A stretch of DNA of 64,000 nt from an uncultured Lachnospiraceae bacterium (GTDB lineage Bacteria; Bacillota; Clostridia; Lachnospirales; Lachnospiraceae): the NCBI GenBank assembly GCA_910585295.1, contig CAJUDE010000004.1:1-64000 (forward strand), read 5' to 3'. This document shows, in pieces, positions 25,892 through 34,938 of this stretch. The notes beneath the pieces were generated by a model, which saw only the letters and a program-made list of their open reading frames with translations, was not told where the DNA came from and did not search any database. Both the position numbers and the translations under genes were made by a program. Position 1 is the stretch's first letter. Each line of letters begins with the position of its first letter.

Positions 25892-27364
25892 TTATCCTTC
25901 CTGCGCCAATTCTCCCAAAACTTCCTGAATCAGCACACGTTCATCCATTGGGTACTTTTTGCCTTTGATTTCCTGGTAATCTTCATGCCCTTTCCCTGCA
26001 AGCACAATAATATCCCCTGCCTGCCCATGGGCAATCACATACCGTATCGCCTCTTTCCTGTCGGGGATTTCCACATATTCCCCGCTGGTCTTTGCCATCC
26101 CCACTTTGATGTCCTCTATAATATCCTGAGGCTCCTCATACCTGGGGTTATCTGAGGTAATGACGGATAAGTCCGCCAGCCTCCCAGAAACTTCGCCCAT
26201 CTCATAACGGCGCAGCTTGGAACGGTTGCCGCCGCACCCAAATAAGCATACTAAGCGTTTTGGATTATATTCTTTCAATGTGCCCAACAAGCTTTCCAGG
26301 CTCATGGCATTGTGGGCATAGTCAATCATCAGCGTAAATTCATCTGAGACAGGGACCATCTCAATCCTTCCCTTTACCTTCGCCGCCTTTAACGCCTGTT
26401 TTATATTGTTGATTTCCACCTGGAAATGGCGGCAGATGGCAATGGCTGTCAGGGAGTTATATATGCTGAACCTGCCTGGCACGTCAACCTCCACTTCCAT
26501 ATCCACAAGCCCCTTCGCATGGTACGCCACGCCCAAATAGCCTGGCTTACCCACCAGCCTGGCCTCTTCTGCCACAAGGTCTGCCTCCGGAGAAAAGCCA
26601 AAGGTCTCAAGCTCACAGGTATGCCCCTCTAGCACTTGCTCCCAATGCTTGTCGTCCCGGTTCACAATCCCTATCCGGCACTGGTGAAACAGCATCCCCT
26701 TACATGCCAGATACTCCTCAAAAGAAGCATGTTCATTGGGGCCAATATGGTCTGGCTCGATGTTTGTGAAAATCCCTATGTCAAATAAAAACCCTGCCGT
26801 ACGGTGCATCATAAGCCCTTGGGAAGAAACTTCCATTACCACGCACTGGCAGCCTGCCTCCACCATCTGGTGGAAATACTCCTGGACAATATAAGACTCC
26901 GGCGTGGTGTTATTTGCGGGGATTGTTTTATCCCCAACCACTGCCTCTATTGTGCCGATTAACCCTACTTTGTAACCTGCCTGCTCCAAAATGGATTTTA
27001 CCATGTAAGTGGTTGTGGTCTTGCCCTTTGTGCCAGTAATCCCAATTATCTTTAATTTCTCCGCCGGGTGGTGGAACCATGCCGCCGACGCCAGCGCAAG
27101 CCCATACCGGGTATCTTCCACTTTCACCACTGTGACAGAGGCCGGCGCTTTTACATCCTCCTGCACTAAAACGGCCGCCGCGCCTTTTAACGCCGCTTCC
27201 TCCACAAAGCCATGGCCGTCTGACACCGCCCCCTTAATGCATACAAACAGGCAGCCCTCCACCACTTTCCTAGAATCATATACAAGTTCTGTAATCTCCC
27301 GCCCTATGTCCCCCTGCACCAGGGTATAGTCCAGGCGTTTTAGCAATCTATCTAACTTTTCCAT
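25892..27364 (-). CDS. murE: UDP-N-acetylmuramoyl-tripeptide synthetase MurE, DAP type
   Basis: A 490-residue Mur ligase that adds the third amino acid to UDP-MurNAc-L-Ala-D-Glu. The ATP-binding loop is GTKGKTTT (near residue 111), and conserved MEVSSQGL, DYAHNA and GCGGNRSKLRR segments follow. The specificity motif DNPRYEEP matches DNPR of meso-diaminopimelate ligases, not the Lys-type motif, so the wall is predicted to be DAP-based. It is the first gene of the operon and starts after a good promoter. Confidence 0.95.
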   Translation of the reverse strand: MEKLDRLLKRLDYTLVQGDIGREITELVYDSRKVVEGCLFVCIKGAVSDGHGFVEEAALKGAAAVLVQEDVKAPASVTVVKVEDTRYGLALASAAWFHHPAEKLKIIGITGTKGKTTTTYMVKSILEQAGYKVGLIGTIEAVVGDKTIPANNTTPESYIVQEYFHQMVEAGCQCVVMEVSSQGLMMHRTAGFLFDIGIFTNIEPDHIGPNEHASFEEYLACKGMLFHQCRIGIVNRDDKHWEQVLEGHTCELETFGFSPEADLVAEEARLVGKPGYLGVAYHAKGLVDMEVEVDVPGRFSIYNSLTAIAICRHFQVEINNIKQALKAAKVKGRIEMVPVSDEFTLMIDYAHNAMSLESLLGTLKEYNPKRLVCLFGCGGNRSKLRRYEMGEVSGRLADLSVITSDNPRYEEPQDIIEDIKVGMAKTSGEYVEIPDRKEAIRYVIAHGQAGDIIVLAGKGHEDYQEIKGKKYPMDERVLIQEVLGELAQEG

Positions 27365-27398
27365 TGTAATCCCTCTCTTCTAAAAGCATACTTTTTTT

Positions 27399-27427
27399 AT
27401 TATATGATATCTTAAGGGATTTGGCAA
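27399..27427 (-). promoter_or_regulatory. murE: Sigma-A promoter of the murE-thiN operon
   Basis: On the minus strand TTGCCA (27427-27422) and TATAAT (27404-27399) lie 17 bp apart, about 35 bases before the murE start. Gene spacings downstream (mostly 3-43 bases or overlaps) fit one long transcript, with a possible internal break at the 200-base gap before the zinc protease gene. Confidence 0.7.
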
Positions 27428-27517
27428 GTTTGGCTAACATTTGAGTTCCCTATTTTGCAATCCATGGCGCCAAAAGGTTTCCAATCTGGATTTGTGGGAA
27501 AAGCGCCTTAAGCAGGC

Positions 27518-30500
27518 TTAACTTACAAATTTCTTCAATATTTCAATAAATGCATCCATATCCAGCGGCTTGGCAATATGGGCGTCCATCCCATTTTTCA
27601 GCGCCGCTTCTTTGTCTTCTTCCAATGCGTTTGCCGTCATGGCGATAATCGGCAGATGCTTCACATCTGCCCTTGGCAGGCTCCGTATTTCCCTTGTCGC
27701 CTCATAGCCATTCATAATCGGCATCTGCACATCCATCAGCACCACATCGTAATAATTTTCTTCTGCATCTTTTACCATTGCCACTGCATCGGTCCCATCT
27801 GGCGCAGATTCCACTACAAACCCTGCTTCTGTCAATATAATCTCTGCAATTTCCCGGTTCAGCTCAATATCATCCACTAACAGGACGCGCTTCCCGCCAA
27901 AATCTGCCAAAGTCCAGGACGCCACTTCCCCTTCTTTTTCTCCCATGTTGTTGGCAGCCAGAAGCGCAGATTTTAAATCTGACATAAACAGCGGCTTTGC
28001 ACAAAAAGCCGTCACCCCTGCTTCCACCGCCTCCTCTTCAATGTCAGACCAGTCATATGCCGTCAGGATAATAATCGGCGCGTCGTCCCCAACCACGCTG
28101 CGGATCCTCCTTGCCGTCTCCACCCCGCTGGCTTCTGGCATCTGCCAGTCAATGATATAGGTATGGTAGGCGTCCCCCTCTTCATATGCGCTTTTGGCGC
28201 GGTATACCGCTTCCCTGCCAGAGGTGGTCCATTCTGCCCGCATGCCAATTTGTTTCAGCATCTTGCTAACGCTGTCGCAAGTATTGAAGTCATCATCCAC
28301 CACCAATGCCCGTAAGCCTTCCATTTCTTTAAGCTGCTCTGCATTTTTCTCCACATCCTGCAGCTTTAAAGTCAACTCTACAGTAAATACGCTTCCCTGC
28401 CCCACTTTGCTCTCGACATGGATTTCCCCGTTCATCATCTCAACAATATTCTTAGTGATCGCCATGCCAAGCCCAGTTCCCTGGATGCCCGACTGGGTGG
28501 CGCTTGCCTCACGCTCAAAGGGTTCAAAGATATGTTCCACAAACTCTGGCGCCATGCCAATCCCATTGTCCTTAATTGTAAAAATATAATCCCCATACCC
28601 GTGGCGGAATGTGGTTTTTTGCATAATCCGAAATGAGATGCTCCCTCCTGCCGGGGTATATTTCACCGCATTGCTTAACAAGTTAATAAATACCTGGTTC
28701 ATTTTCAGGGAATCCGCTACCACATCCTCATTGACCACCTCAAAAGTGTCAATAAACAATTCCAATTGCTTCGCCTTCACCTGGGGCTGTATGATATTTA
28801 CAAGGTTATGCATCATCTCGGAAATATTGCATTCCTGCTCCTTAATCTGTACCTTGCCGCTCTCAATCCTGCTCATATCAAGGATATCATTAATGAGGCT
28901 GAGAAGATGGTTGCTTGAGGACAACACCTTCTGCAGGCTGTCTTTCACCTGCTCTTTATTGTCTATATGGCTGACTGCAATCGTGGTAAACCCAATAATG
29001 GCGTTCATTGGCGTACGGATATCATGGGACATATTAGACAGGAATGTGGTCTTTGCTTTGTTCGCATGCTGAGCCTGCATCAGCGCGTCCTGCAGGGCCT
29101 GGGTCTGCTCCCGCTGCTTCCTCTCGCTCTGTGTAATGTCTTTTGTGACTACCATAACCATAATGTCGCCTGTACTCTCCTCCCTTACCATCAAAAAGGA
29201 CTGCCGGACGCAAAACTGAGTTCCAGATGGGTCTTGCTCCCAATATTCCACGTCCACTTCGCCTTCCCCTTTGACAAAGCATTCCTTTAAATACTCAAGG
29301 CTCACCACCGAGTCATAACTTTCCACCGATTCCGGCAGGACATGCTGCCTCCACTGCTGGAACCACTCGGATGCCTTGCAGGGCGCTTTCAGCCCTGCTT
29401 GGCTTAGCAGGGAAATTTGCTGCCCATTGATTGTGCGGATAATATCATTTTCCACCAAATCCTTTGTCAAATTGAAATCAAAAGTACAGAGGGCATTGGA
29501 TATGATTGCTATCCGGTACTGCCTTTCCTTACGGTTTGCCAGGGACATTTTAGCCTGGATACGCAGCTCCTTCTCCTTCACTTCCGTGATATTCTGGCGG
29601 CTGAAAAGGGCTTTGGCCGCCTTGCCTCCCTTACGCTCTAGGCAGATGATATTCATATGCTCCCATCCGGTCACGCCATCCCGCCTAACATGGCATTCAT
29701 AGCGTAAGTCCTCTTGCCCAAACAGGGCTTCCATTAGGGAATTTTTCTCCATACATTCTGCAAATTCCTGCCGCTCATCTTCCGTTCTTATCACAGAACA
29801 TAAACTATTGTAAAGATCCTGGTATGGGCCGCTGGGCGCAAGGTTTTTGTCTCCTGGTTTTGTGCCTGCCAGGTACTGGTAGGTGTCTTTTTCAAAATCC
29901 ACCATAACGAAACTGGGGAACAATGTATTGACCCCATTAATAATATACCCCATCTCCTGGTTTTCCCGTTTTAAGAGCCGGCGTTCCTTTCTTGAGCGGA
30001 AAATCAAGACCACAATATAAAGGGCAAACAGCGCAATCAAGGACATTTCCAACTGAACCCCTGTCAGGTTTGCCTTATTTATCATTGCCTGGGTTGCTTT
30101 TTTGGGGAATGTCTGTACTAAGACATAGCCATTTTCCGGCAGGTACATCACACAAATATTATCTGTTTTATTGCCAGAAGTGCAGACAAATGTCCCTTCC
30201 CCGCCTTCTTCAAATACTTTCCTGGCATCGCTGGCAGCCTTCCCGTCAATCACCTGCTCCCGCACTAGTGTGTCCAGCAAATCACCCTGGCAATCCCTTT
30301 CATCAGAACTGGCAATCACCCTTCCGTCCGGCATACATAGGTACACATATGCAGATTCCCCAAAATAAGTGGTTACAAGCATTTCCTTTAGGCTCTCTTC
30401 CGCCAAAAATGCCCCGCGGAACACGCCAATCACCTCGCCCTTATACCGTACAGGCGTATAGAAACAAGCCATTGGCTCGTTAAAAAGATGGGGGTCAAAG

Positions 30501-30916
30501 ATAATCTCCGTCCCGCTCTTGCCCTGGATCCCATTTTTGTAAAAGTCCCGCTCTGTCACATCGGAAACGCGCCCGTCAGAAGCATAATCCCTGCCCTGTG
30601 CATCCGTATAAATCAAGGCGTTAAATACATGTTTGGAATCTTCCTCCATCTGCTTTAACATATCTGCAGTGACTGTAGGCCCCTGCAGGCTTTCTTCTAG
30701 AAAATGCGCATATGCAACAATCATGCTTTGGGCGCTTTTCAATTTCTCATCTACCTTGGCTGCCGCCAAATGCGCTGAATCCGCTGCATAATTTTTATTT
30801 TGCTCTATAATACGTTTCCGGTTCTGCGCTGTATACCATTGAAACAAAATAATGATTGCCAGAATTAATAGTAAGGCATATACTATTCCCTGCACTGATT
30901 TCTTTTTCCTAACCAC
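27518..30916 (-). CDS. Hybrid sensor histidine kinase with two receiver domains
   Basis: About 1,132 residues. Order: transmembrane helix (about 10-30), an extracellular Cache-like sensor (to about 285), a second helix (about 290-310), a PAS-like linker region (about 320-610), a HisKA box with SHDIRTPMNAI (about 640), an ATPase domain (DNGIGM, GTGLGMAI), then two receivers. The first receiver carries DWQMPE and the second MDVQMPIMNG as phospho-acceptor sites. The GTG start at 30916 is chosen since GGAGGG lies 7 bases upstream; ATG 30931 overlaps that site. No effector domain is present, so output must go through another protein, perhaps the HD-GYP regulator upstream. Confidence 0.85.
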   Translation of the reverse strand: MVRKKKSVQGIVYALLLILAIIILFQWYTAQNRKRIIEQNKNYAADSAHLAAAKVDEKLKSAQSMIVAYAHFLEESLQGPTVTADMLKQMEEDSKHVFNALIYTDAQGRDYASDGRVSDVTERDFYKNGIQGKSGTEIIFDPHLFNEPMACFYTPVRYKGEVIGVFRGAFLAEESLKEMLVTTYFGESAYVYLCMPDGRVIASSDERDCQGDLLDTLVREQVIDGKAASDARKVFEEGGEGTFVCTSGNKTDNICVMYLPENGYVLVQTFPKKATQAMINKANLTGVQLEMSLIALFALYIVVLIFRSRKERRLLKRENQEMGYIINGVNTLFPSFVMVDFEKDTYQYLAGTKPGDKNLAPSGPYQDLYNSLCSVIRTEDERQEFAECMEKNSLMEALFGQEDLRYECHVRRDGVTGWEHMNIICLERKGGKAAKALFSRQNITEVKEKELRIQAKMSLANRKERQYRIAIISNALCTFDFNLTKDLVENDIIRTINGQQISLLSQAGLKAPCKASEWFQQWRQHVLPESVESYDSVVSLEYLKECFVKGEGEVDVEYWEQDPSGTQFCVRQSFLMVREESTGDIMVMVVTKDITQSERKQREQTQALQDALMQAQHANKAKTTFLSNMSHDIRTPMNAIIGFTTIAVSHIDNKEQVKDSLQKVLSSSNHLLSLINDILDMSRIESGKVQIKEQECNISEMMHNLVNIIQPQVKAKQLELFIDTFEVVNEDVVADSLKMNQVFINLLSNAVKYTPAGGSISFRIMQKTTFRHGYGDYIFTIKDNGIGMAPEFVEHIFEPFEREASATQSGIQGTGLGMAITKNIVEMMNGEIHVESKVGQGSVFTVELTLKLQDVEKNAEQLKEMEGLRALVVDDDFNTCDSVSKMLKQIGMRAEWTTSGREAVYRAKSAYEEGDAYHTYIIDWQMPEASGVETARRIRSVVGDDAPIIILTAYDWSDIEEEAVEAGVTAFCAKPLFMSDLKSALLAANNMGEKEGEVASWTLADFGGKRVLLVDDIELNREIAEIILTEAGFVVESAPDGTDAVAMVKDAEENYYDVVLMDVQMPIMNGYEATREIRSLPRADVKHLPIIAMTANALEEDKEAALKNGMDAHIAKPLDMDAFIEILKKFVS

Positions 30917-30948
30917 CAAAATTCCCTCCATAACTATAAAGCTTTTTG

Positions 30949-30985
30949 CCCCATCCCTTGCTTCGGGGTATTTTACTGTTCCCTA
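30949..30985. repeat. CAAATACCCC/TAGGGAAC repeat, copy near the hybrid kinase
   Basis: On the minus strand it reads TAGGGAACAGTAAAATACCCCGAA and then GCAAGGGATGGGGC. The core matches the 4196-4222 hairpin and the 60302-60376 inverted repeat, and TAGGGAAC recurs at 63286-63304. It sits in the leader of the hybrid kinase gene. Confidence 0.45.
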
Positions 30986-30991
30986 TACATT

Positions 30992-31034
30992 CCAAAAACA
31001 CCCCCAAAAGCTCTTTCTGCTTTCTGGGGGTGTT
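30992..31034 (-). terminator. Intrinsic terminator of the HD-GYP gene
   Basis: On the minus strand AACACCCCCA and TTGGGGGTGTT form a 10-bp stem, followed by TTT, 8 bases past the stop codon at 31042. The stem is near-symmetrical, but the opposite strand has no gene ending here. Confidence 0.8.
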
Positions 31035-31041
31035 ATTATTT

Positions 31042-32130
31042 TTAACTATCCACATCCGCAAAAGATAATTCTGTCTCCGTTGCATGGAAGAATTCCTCTT
31101 TTGCCAGTCCAAAACAATCCAGAATTTTGGGTGAAAAAGTACCGCATTCTCCATCCATAATCATACGCGCCGCTTCATTCACTTCATATGGCGCTTTGTA
31201 GACACGCTTGCTGACTAACGCGTCATATACGTCCGCAACAGACACAATCTGGGCGCAGATTGGAATATCCTCCCCTGACAAACCATCTGGGTACCCTTTC
31301 CCATCATACCGCTCATGGTGGTGCCTGCAAATGTCATAGCAATAACGGTAGAAGCTATCCTCCTCCTGCCTGAACTTTTCCAAAAGCTCGCATCCATACA
31401 CCGTATGCTTTTTCATCTCTTCAAACTCTTCTGACGTAAGCTTGCCTGGCTTGAGCAAAATGCTGTCTGGGATTGCGATTTTTCCTAAGTCATGCAATGC
31501 GGAGGCGCTTACCATCAATTCCACATCCTCTTCAGACAAATTATATTCTGGGTAAAACTGCACTAGGTACTTAAGCAATACGCTGGTATAGTATTTCACA
31601 CGCTGGATATGCTCCCCAGACTCCAGGCTTCGGAATTCCACCACGGAGCTAAGTGCATTGATTAAGAACTCATTGTTCCTCTTTAGCTTCTCCCTGCTCT
31701 CCCTTAACTGCCTAGTCCGTTTCTCCAATTTCTTCTCAATATCAATCCTGTGGGAAAACAACTCTATTATGTTCATAGCCCGCCGCATTACCACTTTAGG
31801 GGTAAAAGGCTTATATACAATATCAGAAGCGCCATATTCATATGCTTTCAGCTCTGTATCCACAGAAGCCTCCCCTGTAATGATTATTACAGGTATGCAG
31901 TCCATATAACCTTTCTCTACCATATATTCCAATACATCCAGCCCGGATTTGCCTGGCATTATGACATCCAAAAACATTAACGCAACCTGCTCGCTGTTCT
32001 TTTCCAATAACTGGATTGCCATATCGCCATCTTCCGCTTCCAAAATGTCGAACTGTTCTTCAAAAATAAATTTTAGCATTTCGCGGTTAATGTCAATGTC
32101 ATCGACAATTAGTAATGTATTCCTTTCCAT
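31042..32130 (-). CDS. Response regulator with HD-GYP phosphodiesterase domain
   Basis: A 362-residue cytosolic regulator. Residues 1-125 form a receiver (IVDDID acidic pair, phospho-acceptor Asp in LFLDVIMPG, Lys in YKPF). A coiled segment near 130-160 leads to an HD-GYP domain with HDLGKIAIPD, HHHERYDGKGYPDGL and ADVYDAL. HD-GYP proteins hydrolyse cyclic di-GMP or related dinucleotides. It is encoded directly upstream of the hybrid kinase, in the same direction but with a strong terminator between, so the two may form a phosphorelay while being transcribed separately. Confidence 0.9.
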   Translation of the reverse strand: MERNTLLIVDDIDINREMLKFIFEEQFDILEAEDGDMAIQLLEKNSEQVALMFLDVIMPGKSGLDVLEYMVEKGYMDCIPVIIITGEASVDTELKAYEYGASDIVYKPFTPKVVMRRAMNIIELFSHRIDIEKKLEKRTRQLRESREKLKRNNEFLINALSSVVEFRSLESGEHIQRVKYYTSVLLKYLVQFYPEYNLSEEDVELMVSASALHDLGKIAIPDSILLKPGKLTSEEFEEMKKHTVYGCELLEKFRQEEDSFYRYCYDICRHHHERYDGKGYPDGLSGEDIPICAQIVSVADVYDALVSKRVYKAPYEVNEAARMIMDGECGTFSPKILDCFGLAKEEFFHATETELSFADVDS

Positions 32131-32165
32131 GCTTTCTCCTTTGCCACAATTTTTTCTGTTTGCCC

Positions 32166-32194
32166 ATTATAGCATAACTTCCCCCTGAAAGCAA
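32166..32194 (-). promoter_or_regulatory. Sigma-A promoter of the HD-GYP response regulator gene
   Basis: On the minus strand TTGCTT (32194-32189) and TATAAT (32171-32166) lie 17 bp apart, about 35 bases before the start codon. The -35/-10 pair is identical to that proposed for the cbiD operon. Confidence 0.65.
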
Positions 32195-32199
32195 CCGTT

Positions 32200-33198
32200 T
32201 CACGCCCCTCCCTTAAGGACATAAAACAGTACGGCAGCTTTTATGCCCAAAAACAATGCTGCACATAGAATTGCAGCGGCATACATTAGCCTGTTGCTTC
32301 GCCTAATATCCTCAAGCTCCACTGGACGGATGTCATCCCCTATCGTTGGCTTTTTATGTTTTTTGCCAAAATACCAGGCGTCCCCCGCAAGCTGCACCTT
32401 TAGCGCCCCAGCCATCACCGCTTCTGTCTGTGCGGAATTGGGGCTTGCATGGCAATAGCGGTCACGCAAAAAAATTCGGAAAGCCCCCCGCATATCCATC
32501 CCGCACAACGGGCATGACAGCGCCATCGCCACTGCGCTGACCCGCGCCGGGATAAAATTTAAGATATCATCCAGCTTAGCCGCAGCCGTCCCAAAATACT
32601 GGTATGCCTCGTTTTTATAGCCTACCATGGAATCCATGGTATTCACTGACTTGTAGAAAAATCCGCCGACGCCGCCAAACAACGCCATATAAAACATAGG
32701 CGCCACTACGCCGTCGGAGGTATTCTCCGCCACTGTCTCCACCGCCGCCTTGATTACGCCTGCCTCGCTAAGCCCTTTGGTATCCCTGCCTACAATCATG
32801 GACACCGCTTCCCTTCCGGCGTCCAGCCCCCCTTCTTCTAGGGATTTTGCTACTCTCATGCTCTCCATTTTCAGGGATTTTGCCGCCAGAAGGCTGCCGC
32901 ACATCAATGTTTCCAATAAAATGCCTGCCACTGGATGGACCCGGTAACAGGCAAATAAGAAGGCTCCAGGGACCAGCACAGAGCATCCTGCCACCACCGC
33001 TGCCAGCACGCCCCCTGCCAGCCGCTCCCCTTTCGGGGTATGTGGGAATATCCCACGGAGCGCCTGTTCTGTTTTTTTCACCAGCCAGCCAACCGCCATC
33101 ACCGGATGGTACCAGCCTTGCGGGTCGCCAACTAGGAAATCAAATAGAATTCCCAGAAACAACGCTACTGCAGAATAAATCCCGACGCCCATTCCCAA
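32200..33198 (-). CDS. cbiB: Adenosylcobinamide-phosphate synthase CbiB
   Basis: A 332-residue membrane protein that attaches (R)-1-aminopropan-2-ol phosphate to adenosylcobyric acid. Recognisable segments are FLVGDPQGWYHPV near the N-terminus, TVAENTSDGVVAP (near 155), NTMDSMVGYKNE and ASPNSAQTEAVMAGAL. Several hydrophobic helices fit its family. The first 59 bases overlap the end of the alarmone synthetase gene in another frame. It is separated from the other cobalamin genes by about 9 kb of unrelated genes. Confidence 0.93.
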   Translation of the reverse strand: MGMGVGIYSAVALFLGILFDFLVGDPQGWYHPVMAVGWLVKKTEQALRGIFPHTPKGERLAGGVLAAVVAGCSVLVPGAFLFACYRVHPVAGILLETLMCGSLLAAKSLKMESMRVAKSLEEGGLDAGREAVSMIVGRDTKGLSEAGVIKAAVETVAENTSDGVVAPMFYMALFGGVGGFFYKSVNTMDSMVGYKNEAYQYFGTAAAKLDDILNFIPARVSAVAMALSCPLCGMDMRGAFRIFLRDRYCHASPNSAQTEAVMAGALKVQLAGDAWYFGKKHKKPTIGDDIRPVELEDIRRSNRLMYAAAILCAALFLGIKAAVLFYVLKGGA

Positions 33199-33859
33199 AT
33201 CCCCTCTTTTCCATGTTCCTATAGCCCGCCCCTTTTGGCGCCTCGCTGATAGTTTCCTCTAACGTGCCGCTGCTTCCACTGTATTGTTCAAACCGGCGTT
33301 CAATCTTTACCAGGTTCTCGGCATATTCTTTTAGCTCCGCCGCTATTTTCTCCCTGTCGTCCCGTTCCATCTTATACAGCACCCGATGTTCCATGCTTGC
33401 CCAGAAATCCATAGACATGGTGCGGAACTGTATCTCTACCGGGAAATATTCCATCCCATCCAGGCAGTATACCGGAACCCCCACAATCACATGGTAGCTG
33501 CGGTACCCGTTTGGCTTGGGAGAAGCGATATAATCGCATTCCCGTATGGCAATTAAATCCGACTGCCGCTTTAACGCGTCCGCAAGGATATAAATATCCT
33601 CCACAAAATAGCAAATCACGCGTATCCCTGCAATATCCTGCAAATAGTCCTTCGCATTCATTACCGTAGGCTCTTTTTGTTTCTTCCTAAGCTTGCCCTC
33701 CATGCTGTCTTTTTCTTTCATCCTGCTTTGTATATTATGTATGGGCTGCCCGGCAGATTCACTATACAGGTTATGCTTTAACACATTCAGCCTCGCCAGC
33801 AGCACCTCGCAGGCGTCCGCATAAGGCTGGATAAACGTATAATATTCCTCGTTCGTCAT
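33140..33859 (-). CDS. Small alarmone synthetase (RelQ/YjbM-like GTP pyrophosphokinase)
   Basis: A 239-residue cytosolic protein consisting of a single RelA/SpoT synthetase domain, without the HD hydrolase or TGS regions. It makes (p)ppGpp from ATP and GTP/GDP. Key segments are DIAGIRVICYF, KPNGYRSYHVI and PVEIQFRTMSMDFWASMEH, where the Tyr, Glu and His residues bind GTP and drive transfer. The C-terminus runs 59 bases into cbiB, so its last 20 residues are unlike relatives. AGGAGGAAC lies about 12 bases before the ATG. Confidence 0.9.
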   Translation of the reverse strand: MTNEEYYTFIQPYADACEVLLARLNVLKHNLYSESAGQPIHNIQSRMKEKDSMEGKLRKKQKEPTVMNAKDYLQDIAGIRVICYFVEDIYILADALKRQSDLIAIRECDYIASPKPNGYRSYHVIVGVPVYCLDGMEYFPVEIQFRTMSMDFWASMEHRVLYKMERDDREKIAAELKEYAENLVKIERRFEQYSGSSGTLEETISEAPKGAGYRNMEKRGFGNGRRDLFCSSVVSGNSI

Positions 33860-33995
33860 TGGTTATTATTGTTCCTCCTCCATGTTGTCACTGCTTCCCG
33901 AATTCAAAAGCAGCCTTCGAGAAAAATTATACCAAACTTTGTGCAGAAAAAGATAAAAAATTGTAATAAAAAATCTTAAAATTATGTGAAATTTC

Positions 33996-34922
33996 CTAAA
34001 TGCCTGGAAACTCTGCCAGCCCAAACCGTAATTCTACCGTAAATTCCCCATCCAAAAGCCATGCCTGCGCCTCGCCGCCCATCTGCTGTGTAAATTCCCG
34101 GGCAATGGACAGCCCAAGCCCTGTGCTTTTACGGCTCCTTGATTGGTCCGTGGTATAAAAACGCTCAAAAATTTGCCCCATGTCCGATTCCTCTATGGTA
34201 CTTGTCCGGTTAGAGGCCCTTACCACCGCCTGCCCATCTTTTGGCTCCATCGAAAATTTATAAGAGCCAGTGCCATGCACCAATGCATTTTTTATCAGGT
34301 TTTCTATAATACGCACAAAAGCATGGGGATCTACAAAAATAAAGCAAGGTGTGTTAGAGATTTCCACCTCCGGCTCGCATCCCTTTTCCAAAAAATCCCC
34401 ATAAAACATAGAAATGGTTTCCGCAAACAAGTTCCCCCCATTTACCTTTTTGGGCTTCCACTCCATCTCCTTTGCCTCCAGCCTGGCATACTCAAACAAT
34501 TGATTTAACATTTCTGTTAAATCCTCCAAACGGCGCCGGATGACAGACAGGTATTCCCTCTTTTTCCCCTCTGTCAAAAAAGGGTCCTGCAGCATCTGCA
34601 CATATCCCTGAATAGAAGTGAGGGGCGTGCGGATGTCATGGGAAATGCTGGTTATGCTTTCCCGATAGCTTCGGTTCGCCTGGCTTAGCTTCCTCTGCCC
34701 TTCCCGCAGCTTTTTAATCAGGCTGTTTATCTCTGAAACCAATTCCCCAGTCTCTCCAACTGGGCAGGCGGAAGTCAAAAAAAGATTGCTGTCCTTTCGC
34801 CTTAAAAATTCCACCTGCCTCTTAAGATGCCTCACCTGTTTTTGATAACACAGCAAACGGACGGACAATATGCCCGCCCCAATTGCCAATATGCCAATCA
34901 CTGCCCACAACATCGCTTCCAT
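33996..34922 (-). CDS. Sensor histidine kinase of an ABC transporter operon
   Basis: A 308-residue kinase with one N-terminal transmembrane helix (residues 5-25) and no sizeable external domain, then a coiled region, the HisKA box ISHDIRTPLTSI (near 115) and an ATPase domain with NLIKNALVHG and KSTGLGLSIA. Such intramembrane-type kinases usually rely on a partner ABC transporter to sense peptide antibiotics. It is the last gene of the RR-ATPase-permease-kinase set. Confidence 0.88.
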   Translation of the reverse strand: MEAMLWAVIGILAIGAGILSVRLLCYQKQVRHLKRQVEFLRRKDSNLFLTSACPVGETGELVSEINSLIKKLREGQRKLSQANRSYRESITSISHDIRTPLTSIQGYVQMLQDPFLTEGKKREYLSVIRRRLEDLTEMLNQLFEYARLEAKEMEWKPKKVNGGNLFAETISMFYGDFLEKGCEPEVEISNTPCFIFVDPHAFVRIIENLIKNALVHGTGSYKFSMEPKDGQAVVRASNRTSTIEESDMGQIFERFYTTDQSRSRKSTGLGLSIAREFTQQMGGEAQAWLLDGEFTVELRFGLAEFPGI

Positions 34923-34938
34923 TTTTGCCCGGCCCCTT

